DNA of 64,000 bases from Betaproteobacteria bacterium (GCA_016705475.1 JADIYD010000006.1:62001-126000); one strand, 5' to 3'; counted from the stretch's first letter, positions 18,160-30,703 are shown. Translations and numbers: made by a program. Notes: generated by a model not told the origin, from the sequence alone.

Positions 18160-19707
18160 ATGCTGATCTGGTTCGTCGTTCTCTACCTGCTGGTGTCCAT
18201 CGGTATCGGCCTCTTTGCGGCGACCCGCGTCCATAGCGCCAAGGATTTCGCCGTCGCCGGCCGCCATTTGCCGTTGCCGGTCGTCACCGCCACCGTCTTC
18301 GCCACCTGGTTCGGGGCCGAAGCCGTATTCGGCGTCTCCGCCACCTTCGTCAAGGAAGGCCTGACCGGCGTTGTCGCCGACCCCTTCGGCTCGTCGATGT
18401 GCCTGATCATCGCCGGCATCTTCTTCTCGCGGAAGCTCTACAAACTCAACATTCTCACGCTGGGCGACTACTTCCGCCTGCGCTACAACCGCACGGTCGA
18501 AGTGCTGACCACGCTGTGCATCGTGGCCAGCTATCTCGGCTGGGTGTCTGCGCAGATCAAGGCACTCGGGCTGGTTTTCAATGTCGTCACCAACGGCTAC
18601 ATCAGTCAGCCGGCCGGCATGATCCTTGGTGCAGCCATCGTCCTGACCTACACCACCTTCGGCGGCATGCTCTCGGTGGCCATCCTCGATTTCGTCCAGA
18701 TGGGCGTCATCATGGGCGGCATGCTGTACATCGGCTACGTCGTCTCCGGGCTGACCGGCGGCGTCGAACTGGTCATCAACCACGCCTCGGCGGCCGGCAA
18801 GCTCGATTTCTTCCCGCCGCCCGACCCGTGGCTGTGGCTGACCTTCCTCGGCGCCTGGATCACCATGATGCTCGGCTCGATCCCGCAGCAGGACGTCTTC
18901 CAGCGCATCACCTCGGCCAAGACCCAGAACATCGCGCTGTGGGGCTCGATCCTCGGCGCCTCGATCTATTTCTGCTTCACCTTCGTGCCGATGTTCATCG
19001 CCTACTCGGCAACGCTGATCGACCCCGAACTGTTCAACGGCCTGCTCCAGACCGACTCGCAACTCGTCCTGCCCACCCTGGTCCTCAACCACACCCCGGT
19101 CTTCGCCCAGGCCATCTTCTTCGGCGCCGTGCTGTCGGCCATCATGAGCTGCTCGTCGGCCACCTTGCTCGCCCCGTCGGTCGCCTTCTCGGAAAACATC
19201 GTGCGCGGCTTTTACCCGCACATGGGCGACCACCAGTTTTTGAAAGTGATGCGCGGCTCCATCGTGGTGTTTGCCTGCATCGTGCTGGCCTTCGCGCTGT
19301 ACTCAAACGCCAGCATCTTCAAAATGGTCGAGAACGCCTACAAGATCACGCTGGCCGGCGCCTTCGTGCCGCTCTTCTTCGGCGCCTTCTGGAAGCGGGC
19401 GACGACGCAGGGCGCTCTGGCAGCCATCATTGGCGGGCTTTCGTCGTGGATTCTGGTCGAAGTGCTGGTCAGCACGGCGGGGAGCAGCGCAAACGAATAC
19501 GCCTACGCGCTGGCCGGTGCCGGCCAGTTGGTGCCGCCCCAGCTCATTGGGCTGGGTGTCAGCATCATCGGCATGATTGCCGGGTCCCTTTTGCCACAAT
19601 GGGTCGGCCATCCGCTACCGCAGGAGGATATTCACGAGGCCCTGCGCCATCGGGCTGCGGCAGAAACTCATCACGCCACCGACCATCCGCACCACCACCA
19701 ACGTTAA
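18160..19707 (+). CDS. Sodium:solute symporter family protein
   Basis: A 515-residue inner-membrane protein with about 13 hydrophobic segments and the SSS-family layout: an N-terminal FAVAGRHLP loop, then ATWFGAEAVFGVSATF, and GSIPQQDVFQRITSAKT in the central loop. It would import a small organic solute with sodium; the substrate cannot be predicted. The C-terminus is histidine-rich. TATAAT at 18113 may be part of its promoter. Confidence 0.88.
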   Translation: MLIWFVVLYLLVSIGIGLFAATRVHSAKDFAVAGRHLPLPVVTATVFATWFGAEAVFGVSATFVKEGLTGVVADPFGSSMCLIIAGIFFSRKLYKLNILTLGDYFRLRYNRTVEVLTTLCIVASYLGWVSAQIKALGLVFNVVTNGYISQPAGMILGAAIVLTYTTFGGMLSVAILDFVQMGVIMGGMLYIGYVVSGLTGGVELVINHASAAGKLDFFPPPDPWLWLTFLGAWITMMLGSIPQQDVFQRITSAKTQNIALWGSILGASIYFCFTFVPMFIAYSATLIDPELFNGLLQTDSQLVLPTLVLNHTPVFAQAIFFGAVLSAIMSCSSATLLAPSVAFSENIVRGFYPHMGDHQFLKVMRGSIVVFACIVLAFALYSNASIFKMVENAYKITLAGAFVPLFFGAFWKRATTQGALAAIIGGLSSWILVEVLVSTAGSSANEYAYALAGAGQLVPPQLIGLGVSIIGMIAGSLLPQWVGHPLPQEDIHEALRHRAAAETHHATDHPHHHQR

Positions 19708-20844
19708 ACAAAAGGGTGGGACTCTGCGGAATTTACTGACAGTGTGACAAGCCGCAAGCGTAAAACCCCTTGTGCCGCCACGATCGTCACAACACATGGG
19801 GGCTGACGGGCCGGCCAATCCCACCTAAAATCAAGTCATGGCACATCACGGTCGTGGCCCCATCCTGCTTTCCCGCTACCTGGCGCTCGCCTGGTTCGGG
19901 CTGGTTGTCTACGGCAGCCTGCACCCATTTATTGGCTGGCGTGACACTGGTGTTTCGACCATAGCCTTTCTGGACGGTGGCTGGCCACGCTACTGGACCG
20001 TCTTCGACCTTGCCGCCAATGTCGCGGTCTACCTTCCCCTCGGCTTCTTCCTGACACTGGCGCTGAGCAGCCTGCCCGGCCGTTTCACTGCGCTTATTCT
20101 CGCCGTACTGCTCGCCGGGGGCGTCAGTTTCAGCCTCGAATCGGTGCAGACCTGGCTCCCTTCGCGCGTGCCGTCCAATCTCGACCTCGCCTGCAACGCG
20201 CTGGGCGGCCTGCTCGGAGCAGCCCTGGCGAAGCATCTCGGGCCGCGCGTGTTCGCCCGCATCGCCGCACTGCAGCACCGGCTGATCGCCCCCATCCCGC
20301 ATGCCGAACTCGGCTTGACGCTGCTCGGCCTGTGGCTACTCGTGCCGCTCTCGCCGGAAACGTTGTTGTTCGGCGCCGGCGATGTCCGGCAGATTTTCGG
20401 GTTAACCGGCGCCGTTCCTTTCGCCGCCGAAAGCTTCGTCATGATCGAGGCCAGCATCACTGCCTTCAACGCCGTTGCCGTCGGGCTGATCGTTCGCATG
20501 CTGTGTGCGCGCCTGCTTTTTGCCTACCTCATCGTGCCGGTTTTCCTGCTCCTCTGCCTGGTCATCAGCACGGTCGCCGCTGCCGTGCTGGTCAGTCCGG
20601 CCGATTCGCTGGCCTGGTTGACGCCCGGCGCCAGGCTCGGGCTGATCGTCGGCAGCGCCATTCTTGGCGTGGCCGTTGCCCTGCCGGCGACGCCGCGCCA
20701 CATGATCACCGCGCTGGCATTGATGGCCGCCGCAGTGCTGGTGAACATGGCGCCGCCCAATCCCTATTCGGAAGCCGCCCTTGCCACCTGGCGGCAAGGG
20801 CATTTCCTCAATTTCAATGGCCTGACGCGCTTGGTCGCAACCCT

Positions 20845-23539
<2,695 letters not shown>

Positions 23540-23556
<17 letters not shown>

Positions 23557-23929
23557 AACCCGCTTCGCCTCGCACGACCAATATATTGCCGCGCAGACGC
23601 CTACCGTTCAGGCCATCCTGACGGAAATCCAGCGCCGGGTCGAAACGCAGGTGCCGGAGGCGGTTCGCTGCATCGGCTACAACATGCCGGCCTTTCGACG
23701 CGGCAAGATCTTCTTTTACTTTGCCGCGTTCAAGAAACACATCGGCATCTATCCGCCGGTCACTGCCGATCAAGCGCTTATCGCAAGCCTGGCGCCATTC
23801 CGTGGGCCAAAGGGCAACCTGAGCTTTCGGCTCGATCAGCCGATGCCCTACGAGCTTATCGCTCACGTCGCCGAAGCACTGGCCGCGCAGTATTGCAGCG
23901 ACGGATCGCCCCCGCCACGTTCCACGTGA
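23540..23929 (+). CDS. DUF1801 domain protein (YdhG-like)
   Basis: A 129-residue protein of the DUF1801 family, recognisable from IQRRVETQVPEAVRCIGYNMPAFRRG, FFYFAAFKKHIGIYP and the C-terminal LIAHVAEALAAQ. The fold is known; the function is not established. The ATG at 23540 overlaps the end of the P-type ATPase gene. Its stop codon falls inside a parS-like palindrome. Confidence 0.8.
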
Positions 23930-23932
23930 AAC
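23919..23932. promoter_or_regulatory. parS-like palindrome, copy 2
   Basis: GTTCCACGTGAAAC, covering the stop codon of the DUF1801 gene. It lies ten bases before a TATAAT (23942-23947) that is probably the -10 element of the ferredoxin gene, so it also overlaps the -35 position of that promoter. Confidence 0.5.
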
Positions 23933-23971
23933 CGCCTCGCCTATAATGGCTGACCTCACAGGAGAGTCCGC

Positions 23972-24280
23972 ATGAGCCATTTCAAGCACCACGTGTTTTT
24001 CTGCTGCAACCAGCGCGAGCCCGGCGAAACCTGCTGCAACGCCCTCGGCGCGACCGAAACGCAAACCTACGCCAAGGATCGCATCGCCCAGCTCAAGATG
24101 AAGGGCGAGGGCAAGGTCCGCATCAACAAGGCCGGCTGCCTCGACCGCTGCGATCAGGGGCCGGTCATGGTCGTGTACCCGGAAGCCGTCTGGTACACCT
24201 ACGTGGACAAGGAAGACGTCGAGGAGATCATCCAGGAACACCTGATCCATGGTCGCGTCGTGGAGCGTCTGAAAATATGA
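23972..24280 (+). CDS. (2Fe-2S) ferredoxin domain protein, thioredoxin-like
   Basis: A 102-residue protein with cysteines at 11, 12, 21, 22, 56 and 60. The spacing C-x9-C ... C-x3-C fits the thioredoxin-like [2Fe-2S] ferredoxin family. KAGCLDRCDQGPVMVVYP is the family's second-half signature. It probably acts in cytosolic electron transfer. A ribosome site (CAGGAGAG) precedes the ATG, and its end overlaps the next gene by four bases (ATGA). Confidence 0.88.
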   Translation: MSHFKHHVFFCCNQREPGETCCNALGATETQTYAKDRIAQLKMKGEGKVRINKAGCLDRCDQGPVMVVYPEAVWYTYVDKEDVEEIIQEHLIHGRVVERLKI

Positions 24281-24915
24281 AAGTCGTCGAAGAGAGAATT
24301 TTCGTCGATGGCCCGGTCGGCAAGATCGAGGTCATCATGGAGCGCCCGGACGCACCGAAGGGCATCGCGCTGATCGCCCACCCGCACCCGATCGGTGGTG
24401 GCGCCAACACCAACAAGGTCGCCTACACACTGGCCAAGACCTTCACCAATCTCGGCTACGCCGCCTTTCGCCCGAACTTTCGCGGCGTCGGCGGCACCGA
24501 AGGTGTTCATGACGAGGGCCATGGCGAAGTCGACGATCTGCTCGCCGTGCTCGAAGATGCCAAGTGCCGCTGCGGCAACCTGCCCGTCGCACTGGCCGGC
24601 TTCTCGTTCGGCGCCTTTTGCCAGACCCGCGTCGCCAAGCGCCTCGTTGACGCCGGCCACCCGGCCCAGCGCCTCGTGCTGGTCGGCACCGCTGCCGGCT
24701 TCGTCGAAGGCAGCCGCCAGTACGACACCGAAGCCGTGCCGCACGACACCATCGTCATCCACGGCTCGTCTGACGAAACCGTCCCGCTGGACAACGTCTT
24801 CGCCTGGGCGCTGCCGCTCGATCTGCCGGTCGTCGTCGTGCCGGGGGCCGATCACTTTTTCCACCGTCGCCTGCACCAGATCCGCGACATCGTCACCCGC
24901 GCATGGCGGCACTGA
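24277..24915 (+). CDS. Alpha/beta hydrolase (COG2945 type)
   Basis: A 212-residue protein of the small COG2945 hydrolase group: AHPHPIGGGANTNKV near residue 30, NFRGVGGTEG, the nucleophile elbow GFSFGAF, and HGSSDETVP followed by GADHFFH, which supply the likely Asp and His. The substrate is unknown. It overlaps the ferredoxin gene by four bases and nodI by 13 bases, so the three form one tight operon. Confidence 0.85.
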   Translation: MKVVEERIFVDGPVGKIEVIMERPDAPKGIALIAHPHPIGGGANTNKVAYTLAKTFTNLGYAAFRPNFRGVGGTEGVHDEGHGEVDDLLAVLEDAKCRCGNLPVALAGFSFGAFCQTRVAKRLVDAGHPAQRLVLVGTAAGFVEGSRQYDTEAVPHDTIVIHGSSDETVPLDNVFAWALPLDLPVVVVPGADHFFHRRLHQIRDIVTRAWRH

Positions 24916-25820
24916 GCGCCAGCGAACTGCGCAAGACCTACGCCGGTAACGAAGTCGTTGCCGGCCTGTCGTTCGCCGTCGAGCCGGGCACCTGTTTCGG
25001 CCTGCTCGGCCCGAACGGCGCCGGCAAGACGACAACGCTGCGCCTCTGCCTTGGCCTGACCGGCCCGGACAGCGGCGACATCGTGCTCAACGGCCACGCG
25101 ATTCCCGACGACGCGCAGGCGGCGCGGGCCCGCATCGGCGTCGTGCCGCAATTCGACAACCTCGACCCCGATTTCACCTGCGCCGAAAACCTGCTCGTCT
25201 TCGGTCGCTATTTCGGCATCCCGGACGCCGACATTCGGGCCAAAATCCCGCAGTTGCTCGACTTCGCCGGCCTCGCCAGCAAAGCCGACGCCCGCCTGTC
25301 GACTTTGTCCGGCGGCATGAAACGCCGGCTGACGCTGGCTCGGGCGATGGTCAACGACCCCGATATCATCTTCCTCGACGAGCCGACGACCGGCCTCGAC
25401 CCGCAGGCCCGCCACCTGATCTGGGACCGCCTCAAGCAACTCAAGTCGGCCGGCAAGACGCTGATCCTGACCACCCATTTCATGGACGAAGCCGAACGCC
25501 TGTGCGACACGCTGATCGTCATCGACCACGGCCGCAAGATTGCCGAAGGCAGCCCGCGCCAGTTGATTGCCGAGCAGATCGAGCCGCAGGTGATCGAGGT
25601 TTACGACGAATCCCACGGTCAACTGGAGATTTTCGTCAAAAAACAAAAACACCTCGCCGAGCGCGTCGAAACCAGCGGCGAAACCGCCTTTTTCTATTGC
25701 CGCGACCCGCGCGAACTGCTCGCCCGATTGGCCGATGTGGACGGCCTGCGCTACGTTCATCGCGCCTCCAATCTCGAAGACGTTTTCATCAAGCTGACCG
25801 GTCGCGAACTGCGCGATTGA
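24903..25820 (+). CDS. nodI: NodI-type ABC transporter ATP-binding protein
   Basis: A 305-residue ATPase of the ABC-2 exporter class: Walker A GPNGAGKTT (36-44), signature LSGGMKRRL, Walker B IIFLDEPTTGLDP and a C-terminal regulatory extension. It is most like the NodI group widespread in betaproteobacteria, which export lipo-oligosaccharides in rhizobia and unknown substrates elsewhere. Its permease partner nodJ is normally next door but here lies 8.1 kb downstream. A stretch near 25613 (SHGQLEIFVKKQK) resembles a degenerate copy of the dispersed repeat. Confidence 0.88.
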   Translation: MAALSASELRKTYAGNEVVAGLSFAVEPGTCFGLLGPNGAGKTTTLRLCLGLTGPDSGDIVLNGHAIPDDAQAARARIGVVPQFDNLDPDFTCAENLLVFGRYFGIPDADIRAKIPQLLDFAGLASKADARLSTLSGGMKRRLTLARAMVNDPDIIFLDEPTTGLDPQARHLIWDRLKQLKSAGKTLILTTHFMDEAERLCDTLIVIDHGRKIAEGSPRQLIAEQIEPQVIEVYDESHGQLEIFVKKQKHLAERVETSGETAFFYCRDPRELLARLADVDGLRYVHRASNLEDVFIKLTGRELRD

Positions 25821-25939
25821 GGGCACAGGCTGCTGTTGCAGGCACCCCGGCCGTTTCCGGCATATGCCAAACCCATGTTTTGATGGGAAATTTTGCAGAA
25901 TATGCTAGAATGATCCATTGACTTGAATTGGAATTGGCA

Positions 25940-26539
25940 ATGCGCCAGTGGTTGGTCGCGACAGTGCTCGCATATTCGACGGTAGGCTTCTGTGCATCGG
26001 AAACGGTTTCCGACGCACCGTCCATCGTCGACATGTCGGAAGCTGCGCATGGCGTCGCCATCTCGGCCATTCCCACGCCTTTTCCGGTCATCGAAGTCCT
26101 GAAACTTGACGGCCGTGCGGCTAGGCAGCACGCCGCCCGGAAGGTTCAGCAAGCCAAAAAGCCGTCGCCAACCATCCTGCTGTCGAGGACCGAACGCCGC
26201 CAGGTCGCCCTGCTGATCGCCAGCAAGCAATCGAGCGGGCTGCAAAACGACGCCTACGACACCGGCGACGACAACCAGAGTGGCCTCGACGATCTCGTTT
26301 TGCATCGGTCCTTCAATCGCCCCCGGGTGGTCGAGGAATCCGAAAACGAGAAGGCTCGTGCCGACGAACTGCCCGACCACATTCGGCTCCGCCTGATGAT
26401 GGCGCGGCTCAAGGCGGTGGAAGCCCACGCCCTGAACCAGGTTCAGGATACCGGCGAAGCACTTCCTGAATCAGTGCTGAATCGCCTCAAGGAAGCCCGC
26501 CTGAAAGCGGTCGAAGCGCACCAGCGCAAGTTCGGCTGA
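25940..26539 (+). CDS. Hypothetical secreted protein with a C-terminal helical duplication
   Basis: A 199-residue protein I cannot assign. A signal peptide is likely (MRQWLVATVLAYSTVGFCA). The middle is polar and low in hydrophobic residues. The C-terminus contains two related 20-residue units, LPDHIRLRLMMARLKAVEAH and LPESVLNRLKEARLKAVEAH, about 34 residues apart, a recent internal duplication of an amphipathic helix. The ATG at 25940 is preferred over an upstream TTG because it gives a normal signal sequence. Confidence 0.6.
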   Translation: MRQWLVATVLAYSTVGFCASETVSDAPSIVDMSEAAHGVAISAIPTPFPVIEVLKLDGRAARQHAARKVQQAKKPSPTILLSRTERRQVALLIASKQSSGLQNDAYDTGDDNQSGLDDLVLHRSFNRPRVVEESENEKARADELPDHIRLRLMMARLKAVEAHALNQVQDTGEALPESVLNRLKEARLKAVEAHQRKFG

Positions 26540-26624
26540 TTCCGTTTTTCAGCCCGGCAGGGCGTCCACCGCAGCTGAATAGTCATCGCAAGCCGCAGCA
26601 GCGCTGACACCAGTAAAATCCGCT

Positions 26625-28193
26625 TTAACCGACTGCTCCGCCATGCCTGTCCTGCCGCTGCGCCAGTGCTCTTGTCGCACGCGGTAAGGGATCTGCCCTA
26701 TCCGACAGCAAACCCTTCAGGCAGGCCGGGTTGGCGCGGGCGCCACTGGACTGATAGTCGGCAAGCAGGCTCTTGCGAATGCCCTCGCTTTCGCCGCCCA
26801 TCACCTCGGTCAGATACACGAAAAGCGCATCGACCAGATTTTCCGGCGTCAGCCGACTGGTCTGGGCGGTGCTATTCCATAGCCAATCGGCGAAGGCGAG
26901 AAAGGCTGCAAAGGGCGAGGGGCCGGCAAGCAGGAGCGGCAGCGTCTTCGGGAAGCGGCCGGAATTGGCGATCAGATCCCAGTAGCGGGCGAGGCGGGTG
27001 AAACGCTGGACGGTGGACGCATCAACGACCGCCGTTTGCTGCACGGTATAGGGTGGCTCGGCGTCATACACCATGCCGCTAGCCACGCTATGGCGCACGA
27101 TGGGCGTGCCGCGCAGGCGTTTAAGGACGCCGAGCTGGATTTCATGCGGGCGCAGGGCGTAGAGCCGGTCGAAGCCCTGGGCAAAGCTGGCCAAGGTTTC
27201 GCCAGGGAGGCCGAAGATGAGGTCGGTGTGCAGGTGGGCGTGGCTGTGATTGACGAGCCAGGTAAGGTTTTCGCAAGTCTTGGCATTGTCCTGCCGGCGC
27301 GAGATGGCTTGCTGGACCTTGGGATTGAAGGTCTGGATGCCGACTTCGAATTGCAGCACACCGTGCGGGAAGCGGGCGATCATCTCCTTCAATCGTTCCG
27401 GCAGATGATCCGGGATAACCTCGAAATGCAGGAAAAGATCCGGTGTCAGGCGGTCGAGGAAGAATTGCAGGATGGTCAGCGAGCTATCAATTTTCAGGTT
27501 GAAGGTCCGGTCGACGAACTTGAAATTGCGCGCCCCGCGCTGGTAGAGGGTTTCCAGCGCAGCGAGGAAACGGTCTTGCTCGAAGGCCCAGGCGGTCTTG
27601 TCGAGCGAACTGAGGCAGAACTCGCATTTGAAGGGGCAGCCGCGCGAAGCTTCGACGTAGAGCAGGCGATGGGCCAGATCGTCGGCGCTGAATTCGGCGT
27701 AGGGCAGCTCGATGTCGGCCAGCGCCGGTTGCTCGCCGGTGATCACTTTCATGAGTGGCCGCGGGCCGTGGAGCAGGGCGCGGCATAGTTTCGGAAAGCT
27801 GACGTCGCCCCAGCCGGTAATCAGGTGGTCGGCCAGCCGGACTATTTCCTGATCCGCCCACTCGTAACTGACTTCCGGCCCGCCGAGAACGATTTTCAGG
27901 GCAGGGCGCGCCTGTTTTAGCCTGCGAACGACTTCGGTGCTCGGCACGACATTCCAGATGTAGACGCCGAAACCCACAACTTGCACCGCACCATCATCCG
28001 GTTCGCCCAGTTCGGCAAGCAGGGCATCAACGATTTCCGGCACAGCACGGGCTATGGTGAATTCTCGCAATACCGTTCGCTCGCGCAGATCAGCCCCGCC
28101 ATGCCGCGCCATATTGGCCAGCAGATAGCGCAGTCCGAGCGAGGCGTGGATGTATTTGGCGTTGAGCGTACTAAGAATGATGGCAGGCGGCAT
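26625..28193 (-). CDS. B12-binding domain radical SAM protein (DUF4080 type)
   Basis: A 522-residue protein. The N-terminal ~150 residues are a cobalamin-binding-type Rossmann domain (ILSTLNAKYIHASLGLRYL, VVGFGVYIWN, LGGPEVSYE). The radical SAM core follows with the cluster motif CPFKCEFC (Cys186, Cys190, Cys193). The C-terminal region resembles DUF4080. Family members are of unknown specificity. The start at 28193 is preferred; the frame is open further upstream only because a dispersed repeat copy there happens to lack stops. Confidence 0.85.
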   Translation of the reverse strand: MPPAIILSTLNAKYIHASLGLRYLLANMARHGGADLRERTVLREFTIARAVPEIVDALLAELGEPDDGAVQVVGFGVYIWNVVPSTEVVRRLKQARPALKIVLGGPEVSYEWADQEIVRLADHLITGWGDVSFPKLCRALLHGPRPLMKVITGEQPALADIELPYAEFSADDLAHRLLYVEASRGCPFKCEFCLSSLDKTAWAFEQDRFLAALETLYQRGARNFKFVDRTFNLKIDSSLTILQFFLDRLTPDLFLHFEVIPDHLPERLKEMIARFPHGVLQFEVGIQTFNPKVQQAISRRQDNAKTCENLTWLVNHSHAHLHTDLIFGLPGETLASFAQGFDRLYALRPHEIQLGVLKRLRGTPIVRHSVASGMVYDAEPPYTVQQTAVVDASTVQRFTRLARYWDLIANSGRFPKTLPLLLAGPSPFAAFLAFADWLWNSTAQTSRLTPENLVDALFVYLTEVMGGESEGIRKSLLADYQSSGARANPACLKGLLSDRADPLPRATRALAQRQDRHGGAVG

Positions 28194-28256
28194 GCCGCCA
28201 TTTTGACAGCTTCCGGGACTTGCCACGGCCTGCCGCAAGGCCGCTCGGGAGACTTC

Positions 28257-28288
28257 TGCGGTCAACCGGAAAAAAAGCCCGAAACCAG
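28257..28288 (+). repeat. Dispersed ~35-bp element, intergenic copy
   Basis: Begins TGCGGTCAACCGG, followed by an eight-base A-run and GCCCGAAACC. It lies in the divergent region between the radical SAM gene and the octaheme cytochrome operon, upstream of the FNR-like box. Confidence 0.7.
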
Positions 28289-28342
28289 TGTGTTGCCCAT
28301 AGGCCAATTTCCGCAATTTGGCCGGGACTAACCACCGGAATA

Positions 28343-28356
28343 TTGACGAAGATCAA
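28343..28356. promoter_or_regulatory. FNR/Anr/Dnr-type box
   Basis: TTGACGAAGATCAA matches the TTGA(T/C)-N4-ATCAA consensus. It is centred about 100 bases before the cytochrome ATG, and a -10-like TACTAAT (28375-28381) follows at a spacing close to class II activation. This suggests the operon is induced when oxygen is low. Confidence 0.65.
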
Positions 28357-28452
28357 TATTGAAATATTAGCGCGTACTAATCTGCTATTTGAACCGTGGT
28401 ACCGGCGGGGCCGCCACGCTTCAAAGCAACTTCGCTCGCAACAGGGGAAATC

Positions 28453-30069
28453 ATGAAAATGATCAAACAAGCAATGATCGTGTTCGCCACCTTGGCGTTC
28501 ATGAGCGCGGCCTACCCGGCCAATGCACCGGATAGTGCGCAAGCACCACAGAAACTGCTGAAATCTACGGCAGACCACAGCAAGTTCAAGGAACTCCAAA
28601 AGGAATTCACCTCCGGCCCGGAAGTCACCAAGGCCTGCCTTAGCTGCCATACCGAAGCAGCCAAGCAGGTGCACCTGACCCAGCACTGGAAATGGGAATT
28701 CCGCAATCCGGACAGCCAGCAGTTGCTCGGCAAGAAGCATGTGGTCAACAACTTCTGCACCTCGGTCACCTCTAACTACAAGGCCTGCGCCAGTTGCCAC
28801 ATCGGCTACAACACCGATGGCCCGAATTTCGACATGACCTCCGAGAGCAATGTCGACTGCCTGGTCTGTCATGACCAGACCGGCAAATACAAGAAACCCT
28901 CCGGCTTTGCCGGTAACCCGGTCACCAAGGACACCGAATTCCCGCCCGGTTCCGGCAAGATCATCCGTGCTGTCAATCTGAGCGATGTGGCCCAGAAGGT
29001 TGGCCAGACCAAGCGCACCACCTGCGGTGCCTGCCACTTCTACGGCGGCGGCGGCGACGGCGTCAAACACGGCGATCTCGACAGCTCCCTCGAAGCGCCA
29101 GACAAGGCGCTGGATGTCCACATGGATGCCAAGGGTCTGAATTTCAGCTGCTCGACCTGCCACAAGACGGATGGCCACCAGGTACCCGGCAGCCGCTACG
29201 CGCCGACAGCCCAGGACAAGGACGGTGCCCATATTCGTGGCAAGGTCGATCACTCCAATCCGGCCACCTGCCAGTCTTGTCATGGCCAGGTGCCGCACAA
29301 GAAGGAAGCCAAGCTCAATGACCACACCGACAAGGTTGCCTGCCAGACCTGTCACATTCCGTCGTTCGCTCGCGGCGACGTCCCGACCAAGATGTCGTGG
29401 GACTGGTCTACGGCAGGCAAGCGCGACGAAAAGGGCAAGCCGCTGGTCGTCAAGAATGAAGATGGCCACGACATCTACCTCGGCATCAAGGGCGACTTCG
29501 TCTACGGTGAAAACGTCAAACCGGAGTACATCTGGTTCAACGGCAAGAACAAATACACGCTGAGCGACGACAAGATCGAAAAAGCCAATCAGCCGATCTG
29601 GATCAACAAATTCGAGGGCTCTGCCGACGACGGAAAGTCGATGATCTGGCCGATCAAGCTGTTCCGCGGCAAGCAACCGTTCGACGCCGAGAACAAGACC
29701 CTGGCCATCAACCATCTGGCCGGCCAGGACGACGACGCCTACTGGAAGAACATGAACTGGGACAAGGCCATCGCCGCCGGCATGGCCGCCGCCGGCAAGC
29801 CGTTCTCGGGCAAATACGACTTCATCGAGACCGCCGCCATGTGGCCGATCACCCACATGGTCGCGCCGAAAGACAAGGCACTGGGCTGCAACGACTGTCA
29901 CGCCAGCAACGGCCGCCTCGAAAAGGTTGATGGCATCTACATCCCCGGCCGTGGGCGCGATCACATCGGGCTACTCGACACCGCTGGCTGGGCGCTTGCC
30001 GGCCTCTCGCTACTCGGCGTCATCGGCCACGGCATCGGCCGCATCATGAGCGCCAAGCGCAAGCACTAA
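28453..30069 (+). CDS. Octaheme c-type cytochrome, tetrathionate reductase (OTR) family
   Basis: A 538-residue periplasmic cytochrome with a signal peptide and eight CXXCH haem sites at 62, 112, 136, 191, 233, 273, 297 and 479. This number, the wide gap before the last haem and the overall length fit the octaheme tetrathionate reductase family of Shewanella, which reduces tetrathionate, nitrite and hydroxylamine in vitro. A C-terminal hydrophobic helix (AGWALAGLSLLGVIGHGI) probably anchors it to the inner membrane. AGGGGA precedes the ATG. The cytochrome b gene follows by 10 bases and is its likely electron donor. The physiological substrate is uncertain. Confidence 0.9.
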   Translation: MKMIKQAMIVFATLAFMSAAYPANAPDSAQAPQKLLKSTADHSKFKELQKEFTSGPEVTKACLSCHTEAAKQVHLTQHWKWEFRNPDSQQLLGKKHVVNNFCTSVTSNYKACASCHIGYNTDGPNFDMTSESNVDCLVCHDQTGKYKKPSGFAGNPVTKDTEFPPGSGKIIRAVNLSDVAQKVGQTKRTTCGACHFYGGGGDGVKHGDLDSSLEAPDKALDVHMDAKGLNFSCSTCHKTDGHQVPGSRYAPTAQDKDGAHIRGKVDHSNPATCQSCHGQVPHKKEAKLNDHTDKVACQTCHIPSFARGDVPTKMSWDWSTAGKRDEKGKPLVVKNEDGHDIYLGIKGDFVYGENVKPEYIWFNGKNKYTLSDDKIEKANQPIWINKFEGSADDGKSMIWPIKLFRGKQPFDAENKTLAINHLAGQDDDAYWKNMNWDKAIAAGMAAAGKPFSGKYDFIETAAMWPITHMVAPKDKALGCNDCHASNGRLEKVDGIYIPGRGRDHIGLLDTAGWALAGLSLLGVIGHGIGRIMSAKRKH

Positions 30070-30079
30070 GGGGAAGAAC

Positions 30080-30703
30080 ATGGCACGCGTATATATTTTC
30101 AAAGGTTTCGAACGTTTCTGGCACTGGACCCAGGCCCTGCTCATCATCACCATGCTGGTCACCGGCTTCGAGGTCCATGGCACCTACCAGTTGCTCGGCT
30201 GGAGCAAGGCGGCGGACTTGCACACGACATCAGCGTGGGGGCTGATGGCGCTGTGGGTCTTCGCCATCTTCTGGCACTTCACGACGGGCGAGTGGCGCCA
30301 GTACATCCCGACGACGCACAAGATGATCGACGTCGCGCTGTTCTACGCCTTCGGGATTTTCAAGGGCGAACACCACCCCTACCTGAAGACCAAGAACCGC
30401 AAGCACAACCCGCTGCAACGGGTCGCCTACCTTGGCGTCAAGTTGTTCATCAACCCGCTGCTCTGGTGTTCTGGGCTGTTCTACCTCTTCTACAACCAGC
30501 TCGGCACCGTTGGCCTCGGCGGCATGCCGCTCGGCCTCATTGCGCTGGCCCACACCGTCGGCGCCTTCCTGATGCTGCTCTTCCTCATCGCCCACGTGTA
30601 TCTCGGCACCGCCGGCCACACGCCGACCGCCCACTTCAAAGCCATGATCACCGGCTGGGACGACGACGTAAATGAAGAACCGCAAGGCGCCAAGGCGCAA
30701 TAA
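30080..30703 (+). CDS. Cytochrome b subunit (cytochrome b561/CybH type)
   Basis: A 207-residue membrane protein with four main hydrophobic segments and histidines placed for two b haems: His15 (ERFWHW) and His33 (FEVHGTY) or His48, with His193-region and HTVGAF/IAHVYLG histidines in the later helices. It resembles the di-haem b subunits that pass quinol electrons to periplasmic reductases. GGGGAAG precedes the ATG. It lies between the octaheme cytochrome and the porin and should complete a quinol-to-OTR path. Confidence 0.85.
   Translation: MARVYIFKGFERFWHWTQALLIITMLVTGFEVHGTYQLLGWSKAADLHTTSAWGLMALWVFAIFWHFTTGEWRQYIPTTHKMIDVALFYAFGIFKGEHHPYLKTKNRKHNPLQRVAYLGVKLFINPLLWCSGLFYLFYNQLGTVGLGGMPLGLIALAHTVGAFLMLLFLIAHVYLGTAGHTPTAHFKAMITGWDDDVNEEPQGAKAQ

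Noticed and set aside
28171..29964. 597-codon minus-strand frame over the octaheme cytochrome gene
   Set aside because: It is antisense to a gene with eight haem motifs and a signal peptide, and has no recognisable domain.
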